Origin: Gammaproteobacteria bacterium
GTDB lineage: Bacteria > Pseudomonadota > Gammaproteobacteria > UBA6429
Assembly (NCBI GenBank): GCA_003232015.1
Contig: QIKU01000213.1
Location: forward strand, 1 to 19,821
Length of the DNA: 19,821 nucleotides
Reading direction: 5' to 3'
Part shown: piece by piece, positions 6,950 to 14,429 of the stretch
How the letters are laid out: each line of letters begins with the position of its first letter
How positions within the stretch are numbered: the first letter of the stretch is position 1
Made by a program: the position numbers and the translations under genes
The notes under the pieces: model-generated
The model's database searches: none
Told to the model about the DNA's origin: nothing
The model's input: the letters and a program-made list of their open reading frames with translations, nothing else

Positions 6950-8404
6950 TTAATAAGTAGCAGCTATTCGTGCCTGTTTGCTGTCGGGGAAGTCTTTAAC
7001 CAGCAAATCTTTATACTTCATATACTGCTCGGTGCGGTTTGATTTTCTAAGGCCATTGATCAAACTGAGTAATAATTCAGGTTGTTTATCTGTATTACCA
7101 TCATGTTTAAGAAGGTAGTGGCATATTTTTTCGGCATCGTCGAGATAATTATTATTTGAAAATAGCGTAGCAAGATAATAGAGTAGATCCGGTGTGAACT
7201 TGGCAGAAGGTTTAGCTGTTTTTGAATATTCAGTGTATACACGATAAATTAATTTTTCATAACCTGACTTTTCACCAGCGAGCTTAATTAGCTGATGAGC
7301 AAAAACATGGTATTGATCAGTGTCAGGGTGAATTTTTTCTAAAAAATAAAGTTGTTTAACCACATCGATATTATTGGGTTGGTTAATCAGCAATTCATTG
7401 AGTATTTTATGAGCCTTGTTAAAATTAAGTTGTGCGACCAAATCAATGGCGTGTTGAAATTTCTTTTTAAAGTTGAACTGCTGTGAATTATCCTGAATAG
7501 TTTTCGCGTGGATTAACTGCGGGTAGCGTTTATAAATGAGACCCAGTGCGGCACCGGTTAGCAGACCACCAATATGGGACAGGTTGCTGACCTGATCAAG
7601 AAAAAGGTACTGATTGAGTAATTCATATATGAGCCAGACAGGTAATAGTATCAGTGCGGGTGCAGTAACATAACCGAAATAAACGATAACAGTGTAAAAG
7701 AAACGAATTCTGCGTCTGCCATACAGCATAGTATAAAAGCCGACCAGCCCGGCAATGGCACCTGAAGCGCCAACGACCCAGTAGGCTGCATCTGGCTCCA
7801 GCAATATCAGTGTGGTACCGGATGCTATACCCGAAACCAGGAACACAAATAAATAAGCACTGCGACCAATTGCAAGCTCAATAACAAAACCAAACATAAA
7901 AAGAAAAAGCATATTAAGAATCAAATGGCTGATATCATCGTGTAGGAAATTATGAATAACCAGCGATTGAAAATCATATTGATAGGGTTTAAGCCCGTAC
8001 TTGTATTTAACAATACGGTTTAACAAACGTTTAAATTCAGTATGTTTTTGTAACCATATTTTAAATTGAGGGTGGTCAGATTTAATTATTTTATAGGCAT
8101 CGAGTTGTGACAGGAACTGGCCATCAACCATGATTTTTTTTAATGCGAAGCGGTAGGCCTGCTGAGGTTGTTGTGCTAACAATTCTTTTATTGTTGCGGC
8201 ATCTTTTTTTTCTGTGTATTTGATATAGGCAGGTGTTTCAATCCTGGCTAACCCGGATTGAATATAATACTGAAAGGCGATGGCTTCATTTTCTTTATCA
8301 TTATTTTGCCAGGTAAAATAAGCGCCAACAGAGATTAATATTAATATAATGCTCAGAATGGGCGGGTTTTGCCATTGTGGTTTTTTCTCAATCGGGATTA
8401 ACAT
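6950..8404 (-). CDS. Rhomboid family intramembrane serine protease with C-terminal TPR-like region
   Basis: A 484-residue protein. The first helix (about 16-31) is followed by an unusually long hydrophilic loop of about 110 residues, then the rhomboid core. Catalytic elements are complete: His155, His160 and Asn164 in FLHDDISHLILN, matching the GlpG oxyanion region; nucleophile Ser214 in GASGAIAG; and His277 in LSHIGG with the GxxxG-like GGLLTGAALG after it. Cleavage of membrane-embedded substrates is therefore expected. Residues 310-484 form helical TPR-like repeats (for example DLVAQLNFNKAHKILNELLI around 321-340), a likely protein-binding tail. No clear ribosome site precedes the ATG. The neighbouring convergent gene codes for another membrane protein with a TPR tail, which makes a functional partnership possible but unproven. 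Confidence 0.88.
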   Translation of the reverse strand: MLIPIEKKPQWQNPPILSIILILISVGAYFTWQNNDKENEAIAFQYYIQSGLARIETPAYIKYTEKKDAATIKELLAQQPQQAYRFALKKIMVDGQFLSQLDAYKIIKSDHPQFKIWLQKHTEFKRLLNRIVKYKYGLKPYQYDFQSLVIHNFLHDDISHLILNMLFLFMFGFVIELAIGRSAYLFVFLVSGIASGTTLILLEPDAAYWVVGASGAIAGLVGFYTMLYGRRRIRFFYTVIVYFGYVTAPALILLPVWLIYELLNQYLFLDQVSNLSHIGGLLTGAALGLIYKRYPQLIHAKTIQDNSQQFNFKKKFQHAIDLVAQLNFNKAHKILNELLINQPNNIDVVKQLYFLEKIHPDTDQYHVFAHQLIKLAGEKSGYEKLIYRVYTEYSKTAKPSAKFTPDLLYYLATLFSNNNYLDDAEKICHYLLKHDGNTDKQPELLLSLINGLRKSNRTEQYMKYKDLLVKDFPDSKQARIAATY

Positions 8405-8513
8405 CGTGCTTTAGTTGCCCTTAAATGCAGATGAGCTGTTTTTGTTGTAAGACCAGCCCTAACTATAGCATTCGGCTAAAATTGAGGGAAATGGCTGGAG
8501 CGAAAAGTGTTTG

Positions 8514-8569
8514 TAAATAGTCTGATTTTGTTTGATTTCGCAAAAAATACAATTAGTCCAGACTATTTA
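8514..8569. promoter_or_regulatory. 11-bp inverted repeat upstream of the double-CNB gene
   Basis: TAAATAGTCTG (8514-8524) and CAGACTATTTA (8559-8569) are perfect reverse complements separated by 34 bases. A weaker inner pairing TTTTG/CAAAA (8526-8530 and 8541-8545) lies inside. The element ends 89 bases before the start at 8659. It could be a paired operator or an RNA stem in a leader transcript. No T-tract follows, so it is not a standard terminator. Confidence 0.5.
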
Positions 8570-8658
8570 ATAATTCGTCTTAAAAACTGTGAAGTATGTC
8601 CTAAAATAAACATTGAGCTAGCCGATGATTACACAAAGGACAGTAACGGGGAAAGTTA

Positions 8659-9579
8659 ATGACGAATGCAGCAAGCGATATAATGAATGCCGTTGAAAAT
8701 GCAATGGACAGTGAGACCGCCTTCGGTGACTTGCTCACAGTTGAACAGCGGCAATTTTTACTCGACCATGGTGTGGTGCGCAGTGTTTTGCCAGGTGAAG
8801 TCCTGTGCGAGCATGGCCAGCAAGGTGACCGGGTTTTTATTCTGGTTTTTGGTGAAGTGGAAGTGAGTAAAACAGACGCTGAGCAAAGTGTTATTTTAGC
8901 TCACTTAAGGCAGGGTGAGATTTTTGGTGAAATATCGGCGCTCTATCATTCGCCACGTGTTTCAACCGTCACGGTAAGTAAACAGTCTGTTTTACTGGAA
9001 ATTCCGGGTGAAATCCTGACACAAGTAGTTGATAAGAACAGGTTATTGCGAGCAGCTATTATCCAACGGTACCAGTCGCGTATTACAAAAACAGCCTTGC
9101 GCGGAGTTGCTTCCTTGCGTTATTTATCGGACGAGGCGCTTCAGGATCTGGTTGAACGTTCTTCGTTAGTGGGTATCCCGGAAGGCAATAAAATTGTAGA
9201 AGAAGGTGAAGCAGGTGATGCACTTTACGTTGTGATCTACGGAACGGCGCGAGTAACACATAATTTTGGCGGTTCAGAAATTAACCTTGCATTAATGCGC
9301 GCCGGTGATTATTTTGGCGAGTGGTCGATACTCACCGGCGCACCACGGGGAGCATCGGTAACGGCGATTACGCCGGTTGAGGCGGTGCGCCTGGACTGCG
9401 ATCTGTTCCTTGATTTTATTAAAGAAAACCCCGAAGTACGGGATCGAATCGATTTAGATGCCCATAACCGACATGACATCACACTGCAATTTGGGAAGTT
9501 ACCCACAACGCCTGAACGTGCGGCATCAATGGTGAACAATATCGAAAAAATCATAAGCGACCCTTCCGAGAAGCCGTAA
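8659..9579 (+). CDS. Protein with two tandem cyclic-nucleotide-binding domains
   Basis: A 306-residue soluble protein made of two CNB (CAP_ED) domains, about 22-140 and 152-262, with no recognisable output domain. Each has the phosphate-binding cassette: FGEISALYHSPRVST (89-103) and FGEWSILTGAPRGAS (219-233). Each keeps the Glu that contacts the ribose and the Arg that binds the cyclic phosphate, so both may bind cAMP or cGMP. The tandem arrangement resembles the PKA regulatory subunit, but no kinase or DNA-binding helix-turn-helix is present; the C-terminal 45 residues are short and helical. AAAGGA and GGGGAAA lie upstream of the ATG. It is preceded by the inverted repeat at 8514-8569 and ended by the hairpin at 9614-9659. 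Output partner unknown. Confidence 0.88.
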   Translation: MTNAASDIMNAVENAMDSETAFGDLLTVEQRQFLLDHGVVRSVLPGEVLCEHGQQGDRVFILVFGEVEVSKTDAEQSVILAHLRQGEIFGEISALYHSPRVSTVTVSKQSVLLEIPGEILTQVVDKNRLLRAAIIQRYQSRITKTALRGVASLRYLSDEALQDLVERSSLVGIPEGNKIVEEGEAGDALYVVIYGTARVTHNFGGSEINLALMRAGDYFGEWSILTGAPRGASVTAITPVEAVRLDCDLFLDFIKENPEVRDRIDLDAHNRHDITLQFGKLPTTPERAASMVNNIEKIISDPSEKP

Positions 9580-9613
9580 AATATTCTGTATTTAAGCCTT
9601 GTGCCAAGGCCAT

Positions 9614-9659
9614 AAAAAAGCCCTCTGAAATCTAGCCATTTAGTAAAGGGGGCTTTTTT
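9614..9659. terminator. Rho-independent terminator after the double-CNB gene
   Basis: AAAAAAGCCC with CTC beyond it (9614-9626) pairs with AGGGGGCTTTTTT (9647-9659), giving a stem of about 13 pairs with one G-T wobble and a 20-nt loop, flanked by A and T tracts. It separates the CNB gene from the YfaZ-family gene. Confidence 0.85.
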
Positions 9660-9728
9660 ATGGCAAGAAATATGCATGTTTCCCGTTATTCATCAAATTA
9701 GAACAATAAGGGCGGTTAAGGGAAGCTT

Positions 9729-10292
9729 ATGCATAGATTGATTAGTACCGGGATTCTGTTATTACTGATAAGTACGCCACTCAAAGCGCAGGGTGTGCGG
9801 GCTGTGCTTGGTGAAGATAGCCTGCGCTTTATTTATATTACCGAGGCATGGGGGCAGGAAATTGGCAGCCTCGATGTTGAAGTGGGCGTATTGGCGACTG
9901 GAACGGGTAATACGACTTTGCTGCATATGGGGGTGCAGGTACAACATGAAAACCAGAGCGCAGCGCTTAAACTCTCGGTGGGTGGCCGCGTGTACTATAC
10001 GAGCATTAATAATAGTGACGCGGCTTTAATTGCACTGGGTGGTGATTTGTTGTTAAGTCCTGAAAACTGGGCAGGTTTTGGCATCGGTGTTAGTTACTAT
10101 ATGGCACCGAATGTCACTACCTTTTCTGACGCGGACACGTTTAGTGAATACAGTATGAGTATCAGCTATCAAATGACACCACAAGCCAATATTTATTTTG
10201 GTTACCAGCGGGTGAAAATAAAATTGAAGACAGAAACTAGTGGGCGTAATCTTGAAAAAGGCTCTTTTCTGGGGATAAGGATTGATTTTTAG
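9729..10292 (+). CDS. YfaZ family outer-membrane protein
   Basis: A 187-residue exported protein. The signal peptide covers 1-20 (cleavage after LKA) and the mature part is built of alternating amphipathic strands. It ends in RIDF, a C-terminal phenylalanine typical of beta-barrel insertion signals. GGRVYYTS (85-92), GGDLLLSPENWAGFGIGVSY (104-123), MAPNVTTFSDAD (125-136) and the YQMTPQANIYFGYQRV strand pair (147-162) match what I recall of YfaZ-family proteins, whose role is unknown. AGGGAAG lies just upstream of the ATG. The HAD hydrolase gene follows 26 bases later on the same strand, so the two are probably co-transcribed. Confidence 0.8.
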   Translation: MHRLISTGILLLLISTPLKAQGVRAVLGEDSLRFIYITEAWGQEIGSLDVEVGVLATGTGNTTLLHMGVQVQHENQSAALKLSVGGRVYYTSINNSDAALIALGGDLLLSPENWAGFGIGVSYYMAPNVTTFSDADTFSEYSMSISYQMTPQANIYFGYQRVKIKLKTETSGRNLEKGSFLGIRIDF

Positions 10293-10318
10293 GTATGCTT
10301 TGATTTAATTTATACTCA

Positions 10319-11002
10319 ATGGTTAAAGTGCTGTGTTTTGATTTATTTTCAACTCTGGTTGATGTTGGCAGTGTGCCGCTTTCTATTGGCCGGATGACTG
10401 CCGATATTTTTGGCCTTGAGCGTGAACAGTGGAATGCTCTGTGTTTTAGTGAGCACCATGAAATTTGTCAGCCAACCGAAGCCTTTGATGTGATCCAAAC
10501 GCTTATTCATAGCCACACACCTTCAATGCCTCTAGCGCTGATCCAACAGGCAGTTGATGAGCGGCAGGCACGTTTTAACTACGCTTTAACCGAGCATATT
10601 CAGGACGATGTGCTACAGGGCATTGAACAGTTAAAACTACAAAACTATCAACTTATTCTGGTTTCTAATGCTTCGACGGCTGAAGTCCAGGCCTGGTCAG
10701 ATTCACCGTTAGCCCCTCTATTTGACTACAGCGTGTTTAGCTGTGCCGTTGGTTTAAAAAAACCGGATGCCGGAATTTACCAGCATGCCTGTGAACTTGT
10801 ATCTGTGCAGCCCGCGGAATGTTTGTTTATTGGTGATGGTGGCAGTGATGAGCTGGCCGGTGCAAAGGCCGTTGGCATGCAAACATTATTAATGACTCGC
10901 TTTTTAAAAAATAATAAAGCTGCGCGTCAGCAAGCCCATGCTGGAGTGGTGGATGGCGAAGTGGGCTCGACTATGGAAGTACTGGCGTGGCTTGTTCAGT
11001 AG
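10319..11002 (+). CDS. HAD superfamily hydrolase (haloacid dehalogenase-like)
   Basis: A 227-residue cytosolic HAD protein. Motif I is CFDLFSTL with nucleophile Asp8; the position of the usual second aspartate is Phe10, as in haloacid-dehalogenase-like enzymes rather than phosphatases. Motif II is LVSNAS (Ser116), motif III LKKPDAGIY (Lys148) and motif IV FIGDGGSDELAGA (Asp173, Asp177). The helical cap lies between motifs I and II (about 15-95). A hydrolase acting on a phospho- or halo-acid is likely; the substrate is unknown. No clear ribosome site precedes the ATG, which fits translation coupled to the YfaZ-family gene 26 bases upstream. Transcription stops at the hairpin at 11045-11074. 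Confidence 0.87.
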   Translation: MVKVLCFDLFSTLVDVGSVPLSIGRMTADIFGLEREQWNALCFSEHHEICQPTEAFDVIQTLIHSHTPSMPLALIQQAVDERQARFNYALTEHIQDDVLQGIEQLKLQNYQLILVSNASTAEVQAWSDSPLAPLFDYSVFSCAVGLKKPDAGIYQHACELVSVQPAECLFIGDGGSDELAGAKAVGMQTLLMTRFLKNNKAARQQAHAGVVDGEVGSTMEVLAWLVQ

Positions 11003-11044
11003 TTTGTGAACTTTGTCTGTTTTTAAAAGTAATAATACTAAAGC

Positions 11045-11074
11045 AAAAAACCGGGGCTAAAGCTCCGGTTTTTT
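11045..11074. terminator. Bidirectional rho-independent terminator
   Basis: AAAAAACCGGGGCT (11045-11058) pairs with AGCTCCGGTTTTTT (11061-11074) with one G-T wobble and A/T tracts on both sides. It serves the rightward HAD gene and the leftward HU-like gene. Confidence 0.9.
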
Positions 11075-11100
11075 GTAATGCGAATTTTAAAATCTAAATT

Positions 11101-11484
11101 TTAAAGTGCCATTTCTTTTAATGCTTTTAATGGCTGGCATTTTATAACATTGCGTGCAGGTTTTGCTTTGAAGATAGTTTCTTCACCTGTGAACGGGTTA
11201 ATTCCCGGACGTGCTTTTGTTGCAGGCTTACGTACAACTTTAATTTTAAGTAATCCAGGAAGCGTGAAGACACCAGCGCCATTGCGTTTAACATGGCCGT
11301 TAATGATTAAAGCAAGCTCATCAAAGATAGTCGCAATGTCTTTTTTCTTCATGTCTGTGCGTTCAGCTAAGGTAGTTAAGAGCTGAGTTTTAGTAAAGGG
11401 TTCTTTAATTGCTTTTATTTTTGGGGCAGTTGCTGCTGCTTTTTTCTTTGTTGCTTTCTTTTTAGTTTTTTTCTTAGCGGCCAT
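11101..11484 (-). CDS. HU/IHF-family DNA-binding protein with lysine-rich N-terminal tail
   Basis: A 127-residue nucleoid protein. Residues 1-27 are a low-complexity basic tail (AAKKKTKKKATKKKAAATA), like histone H1 or AlgP-type repeats. Residues 29-125 form an HU/IHF fold: helices 30-64 (TKTQLLTTLAERTDMKKKDI), then GAGVFTLPGLLKIKV and the DNA-intercalating beta arm PATKARPGINPFTGEE (87-102) with its INPFTGE motif. HU normally has about 90 residues, so the tail adds roughly 30. It should bend and compact DNA, with the tail binding phosphate backbone non-specifically. AGGAGTTATC lies before the ATG. It diverges from the Rieske gene across a 210-base AT-rich spacer. Confidence 0.93.
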   Translation of the reverse strand: MAAKKKTKKKATKKKAAATAPKIKAIKEPFTKTQLLTTLAERTDMKKKDIATIFDELALIINGHVKRNGAGVFTLPGLLKIKVVRKPATKARPGINPFTGEETIFKAKPARNVIKCQPLKALKEMAL

Positions 11485-11694
11485 GATAACTCCTGATTTC
11501 GCTTATTTCTGATTGACTTAGGTATGAGTATTAATTTTTTTATAATATTTTGCTTGGTATGTATGCAAAGTAAAATACTAGATAGCGCACACTATAATCA
11601 TTTAGCACTATTATACAAGGTATTTTTCATTTTTTTGTAAAATAAAAGTAAAAACTACGTTAGTCAATTATTATTTTGTTATGCTGTCTTTCTA

Positions 11695-12069
11695 ATGAGT
11701 GAGTTAATAAAAATAGCAGAAGTGAACAGTTTAAGTGCACCACAGTGCCGGACTCTGGATATTCCAATTCAGAATGTGGTTCACAATGGTAAGATTGATA
11801 TTTTACTGGTGTGCTATGGCGATAATCAACTGGTGGCGTATTTAAACCAATGCCCTCACACAGGTGTGAATTTGAACTGGCAGCAAGATCAGTGCTTTGA
11901 TTTTGAGCAGCGCTATCTGGCTTGTAGTTTGCATGGTGCATTATTTCAACCTGAGGATGGGGTGTGTATTTACGGTCCTTGTCGTGGCCAGTCTTTGCAG
12001 TCCGTGCCGCTTATTATTGAAGCGGGTGGGATCTTTATTGATCTCGAAGCGCAATTACCCGGCAATTAA
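11695..12069 (+). CDS. Small Rieske [2Fe-2S] domain protein
   Basis: A 124-residue single-domain protein. The Rieske cluster motif is complete: Cys53-Pro-His55 (CPHTG) and Cys77-Ser-Leu-His80 (CSLHG). These are the four ligands of a Rieske 2Fe-2S centre, with a slightly long 21-residue gap between the pairs. The rest is short beta strands. Proteins of this size act as electron carriers (ferredoxin-like), often for Rieske oxygenases or nitrite reductases, but no oxygenase or reductase gene is nearby, so the partner is unknown. No signal peptide is visible, so cytoplasmic. No convincing ribosome site precedes the ATG, leaving the exact start uncertain. Confidence 0.88.
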   Translation: MSELIKIAEVNSLSAPQCRTLDIPIQNVVHNGKIDILLVCYGDNQLVAYLNQCPHTGVNLNWQQDQCFDFEQRYLACSLHGALFQPEDGVCIYGPCRGQSLQSVPLIIEAGGIFIDLEAQLPGN

Positions 12070-12191
12070 TCTGAAAAAGACAAATAATCACCAAAATAAG
12101 CTGAAAAGACTGATATATGCGCTTGTTTCGTGGTTATAATTAAAGTCCTTAAGGTTTTGACCGTTAAAACAGAATAATTAAGGTGTGAATT

Positions 12192-12204
12192 TTGCATCAT
12201 GCAA
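12192..12204. promoter_or_regulatory. 13-bp palindrome upstream of the SH3 gene
   Basis: TTGCAT-C-ATGCAA is a perfect 6-bp inverted repeat around one base, 29 bases upstream of the SH3 gene start. A TATAAT lies further up at 12135-12140 and could be a -10, though it lacks a clear -35. The palindrome would fall in the leader and could be an operator or a small hairpin. Confidence 0.3.
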
Positions 12205-12233
12205 GATAATAATTTAAGGATTAAATTTTCGAT

Positions 12234-12797
12234 ATGCGTTATTTCAGTGCGATATTTTATTTAGTATTGCTTGTATCTTCGGCCAGTGTTCTGGCTCAGT
12301 CTGTTTTTGTTAATGATCAGCTGCGTGTTGGAGTGCGACCCGAGCCGAGCCAGCTTGCGGCACCCGTGGGTGTTGTTTTAACGGGCATGAAGTTGCAGGT
12401 GTTAGAGCGAAAGGATCCTTTTATTAAAATCCGTACCGATAAGGGGCTGGAAGGCTGGATTAAAGATATTTATGTGACGGATAAAACACCGGCAATATTA
12501 CGGGTAAAAGATTTAGAAAATCTGCAGAAAAAAGCACAGCAGGAATTGCAGGATGTTGTTAAGGCAAAAACTGCGCTGGAAGAAGCGAATTCAATTTTAA
12601 ATGATCAAATTGATTCTTTAAAAACACAACGTGCAGAGCTTCAGCATAGTCAGGCAATAAAAATTATTAGTAGTGCCAGGCCAGGTGATGGTTTTTCAAC
12701 TATCTGGTTGGTTGGTGGCATTATTATTGGTTTTTTATTGGGCTATTTGTGGCACCGTCGTCAGTCTATGAAGCGTTTAGGTGGGTTGCGGATTTAA
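12234..12797 (+). CDS. SH3-domain membrane protein, YgiM/TIGR04211-like
   Basis: A 187-residue protein. Signal peptide 1-21 (VLA/QS), then a bacterial SH3 domain (about 23-85: LRVGVRPEPS... and KGLEGWIKDIYV), a coiled coil (about 92-140, rich in Lys, Glu and Gln heptads), and a C-terminal transmembrane helix (157-173) followed by the basic tail HRRQSMKRLGG. This order (signal, SH3b, coiled coil, helix, basic tail) matches the TIGR04211 family that includes E. coli YgiM, an inner-membrane protein with the SH3 domain in the periplasm. SH3b domains often bind peptidoglycan. AAGGA lies 14 bases before the ATG. It converges with the HDOD gene after 29 bases. Exact role unknown. Confidence 0.88.
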   Translation: MRYFSAIFYLVLLVSSASVLAQSVFVNDQLRVGVRPEPSQLAAPVGVVLTGMKLQVLERKDPFIKIRTDKGLEGWIKDIYVTDKTPAILRVKDLENLQKKAQQELQDVVKAKTALEEANSILNDQIDSLKTQRAELQHSQAIKIISSARPGDGFSTIWLVGGIIIGFLLGYLWHRRQSMKRLGGLRI

Positions 12798-12826
12798 GGA
12801 ACCTGAAATGGATGAATCAGGGAGAT

Positions 12827-14203
12827 TTATGCAATCATAGCCATCGTCATGGCATCTAAATCATCCTTACCCTGTAAAATCTCATCCATTGTTTCGTATA
12901 TTTGCTCTTCGGTTAAACCAAAGTATTTGTAAAGTTCGGCCGGTATCTCCTCGCTTGCTGCATCCGACATATTATGATTTTTAAGTAACCGGTCTGCTAT
13001 CTGGATGAGCTTGACATAGCCATCATGCTCACCTGTATAGTCATCGTTGTGATGTTCTTTAGCTGCGGCAATGACTTCGCCAGGCATGTTCCATTGTTGC
13101 ATTAATAGCGTTGCTACTTCGGTGTGGTTGACACCTAAGAGTTTGTCTTCAATGATAGTAACAGGAGTCTCATGCTCAGCCTGAATGACTTTATTTAACC
13201 ATTGAAATTCATGCTTAAAGAGTTGCCCCATTACCATAAAGCCAATGTTATGCAATAGTGCGCTTAAGTAGGCCACACCCGGTTGCAGGGGCTTGTCCCA
13301 GTTGGCTTTCGCGGCGAGCTTTTGGCACAAGGCGGCACAGTATGTTGCGTTCTGCCAGATACGGGTTTGCCCGACTGGGCCACCGGTTGGCAGTTTAAAT
13401 ACTTTACCCATTGCAATCCCCAGAGCCAGATGCATAACCGACTCATAGCCGAGTACCCGAAAAATAGCATCGGATAAGGAATTAACTTTGCCGTGCTGGC
13501 CAAAAAAAGGCGAGTTAGCGTAGCGAATAACCTGAGCCGAAATGGCTGGATCTAAAATGATAATTTCAGCGAGTTGTTCAACGGTGGCATCTTTATTATT
13601 ACGCAGTTTTAATAACTGAGTTGCCACTTCGGGCATGGCTGGCAACTGCTTTATCTTGTTAATGCGTTCTTTTAAATTAAATTGTTGTACCGAGTTGGGG
13701 CTGTTGCTTTTCTGTGGATTTTCACGTTGGTCTGAAAAGGTGCTGCCAATTAAGGCATCGGCTGCTATGTTTTCAAGATGACCCGCGTTGAGTTTAATGA
13801 TTTGGCCTGAAACCGGTGACTCAAAATACACCGTGTCCAGGTTTGTTAAGGCTTCATCAATAATCAGTTGCACTCCCATTTGCAAACAGAGCTGACGCGG
13901 CTGAGTCATAAAATAGTGAATAAATTTTTTGTGTTCTTTAATATCCAGAAAACGCAAGGATTGGCGCTTGAGTGCGGTTTTTAGTTTTTCCAGACTCAGT
14001 TGATGGCTGGCTGGAATCATGGCCATGATGGACGATTTGTTATCGCGCATTAATACGATACGTACCCGATGCTCTGCCGGAACAGCCTGATTAGCCCAGT
14101 TTTCTGTTATGCTGATACTGTCGGGGCATTCAATGCTGGCGTAGGGTATTTTTAAAGTGTCGAGTAGAATTTTAACGACATTGTTTATCGATATTTCCGG
14201 CAT
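12827..14203 (-). CDS. YbaK-like domain fused to HDOD domain
   Basis: A 458-residue cytosolic protein. Residues 1-150 resemble the YbaK/ProX-type tRNA-deacylase fold (IVLMRDNKSSIMAMIPASHQ and the LGV-type segment MGVQLIIDEALTNLDTVYFES). A 30-residue linker leads to an HDOD domain (about 180-400) that starts LPAMPEVATQLLKL and includes LDPAISAQVIRYANSPFFG (217-235). The usual HD pair is replaced by HN (His318-Asn319 in LLHNIGF), so metal-dependent phosphohydrolase activity is unlikely, as in many HDOD proteins, which act as signalling scaffolds. I cannot tell whether the YbaK-like part is an active deacylase. A weak ribosome site precedes the ATG. It diverges from the CNB-rhodanese gene across 226 bases. 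Confidence 0.85.
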   Translation of the reverse strand: MPEISINNVVKILLDTLKIPYASIECPDSISITENWANQAVPAEHRVRIVLMRDNKSSIMAMIPASHQLSLEKLKTALKRQSLRFLDIKEHKKFIHYFMTQPRQLCLQMGVQLIIDEALTNLDTVYFESPVSGQIIKLNAGHLENIAADALIGSTFSDQRENPQKSNSPNSVQQFNLKERINKIKQLPAMPEVATQLLKLRNNKDATVEQLAEIIILDPAISAQVIRYANSPFFGQHGKVNSLSDAIFRVLGYESVMHLALGIAMGKVFKLPTGGPVGQTRIWQNATYCAALCQKLAAKANWDKPLQPGVAYLSALLHNIGFMVMGQLFKHEFQWLNKVIQAEHETPVTIIEDKLLGVNHTEVATLLMQQWNMPGEVIAAAKEHHNDDYTGEHDGYVKLIQIADRLLKNHNMSDAASEEIPAELYKYFGLTEEQIYETMDEILQGKDDLDAMTMAMIA

Positions 14204-14429
14204 CTTTTAACCCAGGTATATTATTCATTATTATGGACTCTATTAGCGACTGGAAAGCCTGAAAACTTTAGTATTTTAGCGTTGATCTGTGAAGTTATTA
14301 ATTTATGTGTGTATTTTGCAACGTAGTGCTTATTTTTGGCTATAAATTGTAGGAAAAACCTGACACAAAATAGTAATAGCGTTTAAACTTAATAATTTTA
14401 TTAACTTGCAGCGAAAATAACGAATCAAT

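Noticed and set aside
12135..12140. TATAAT as a promoter for the SH3 gene
   Set aside because: No matching -35 at the right distance; kept only as a note in the palindrome entry.
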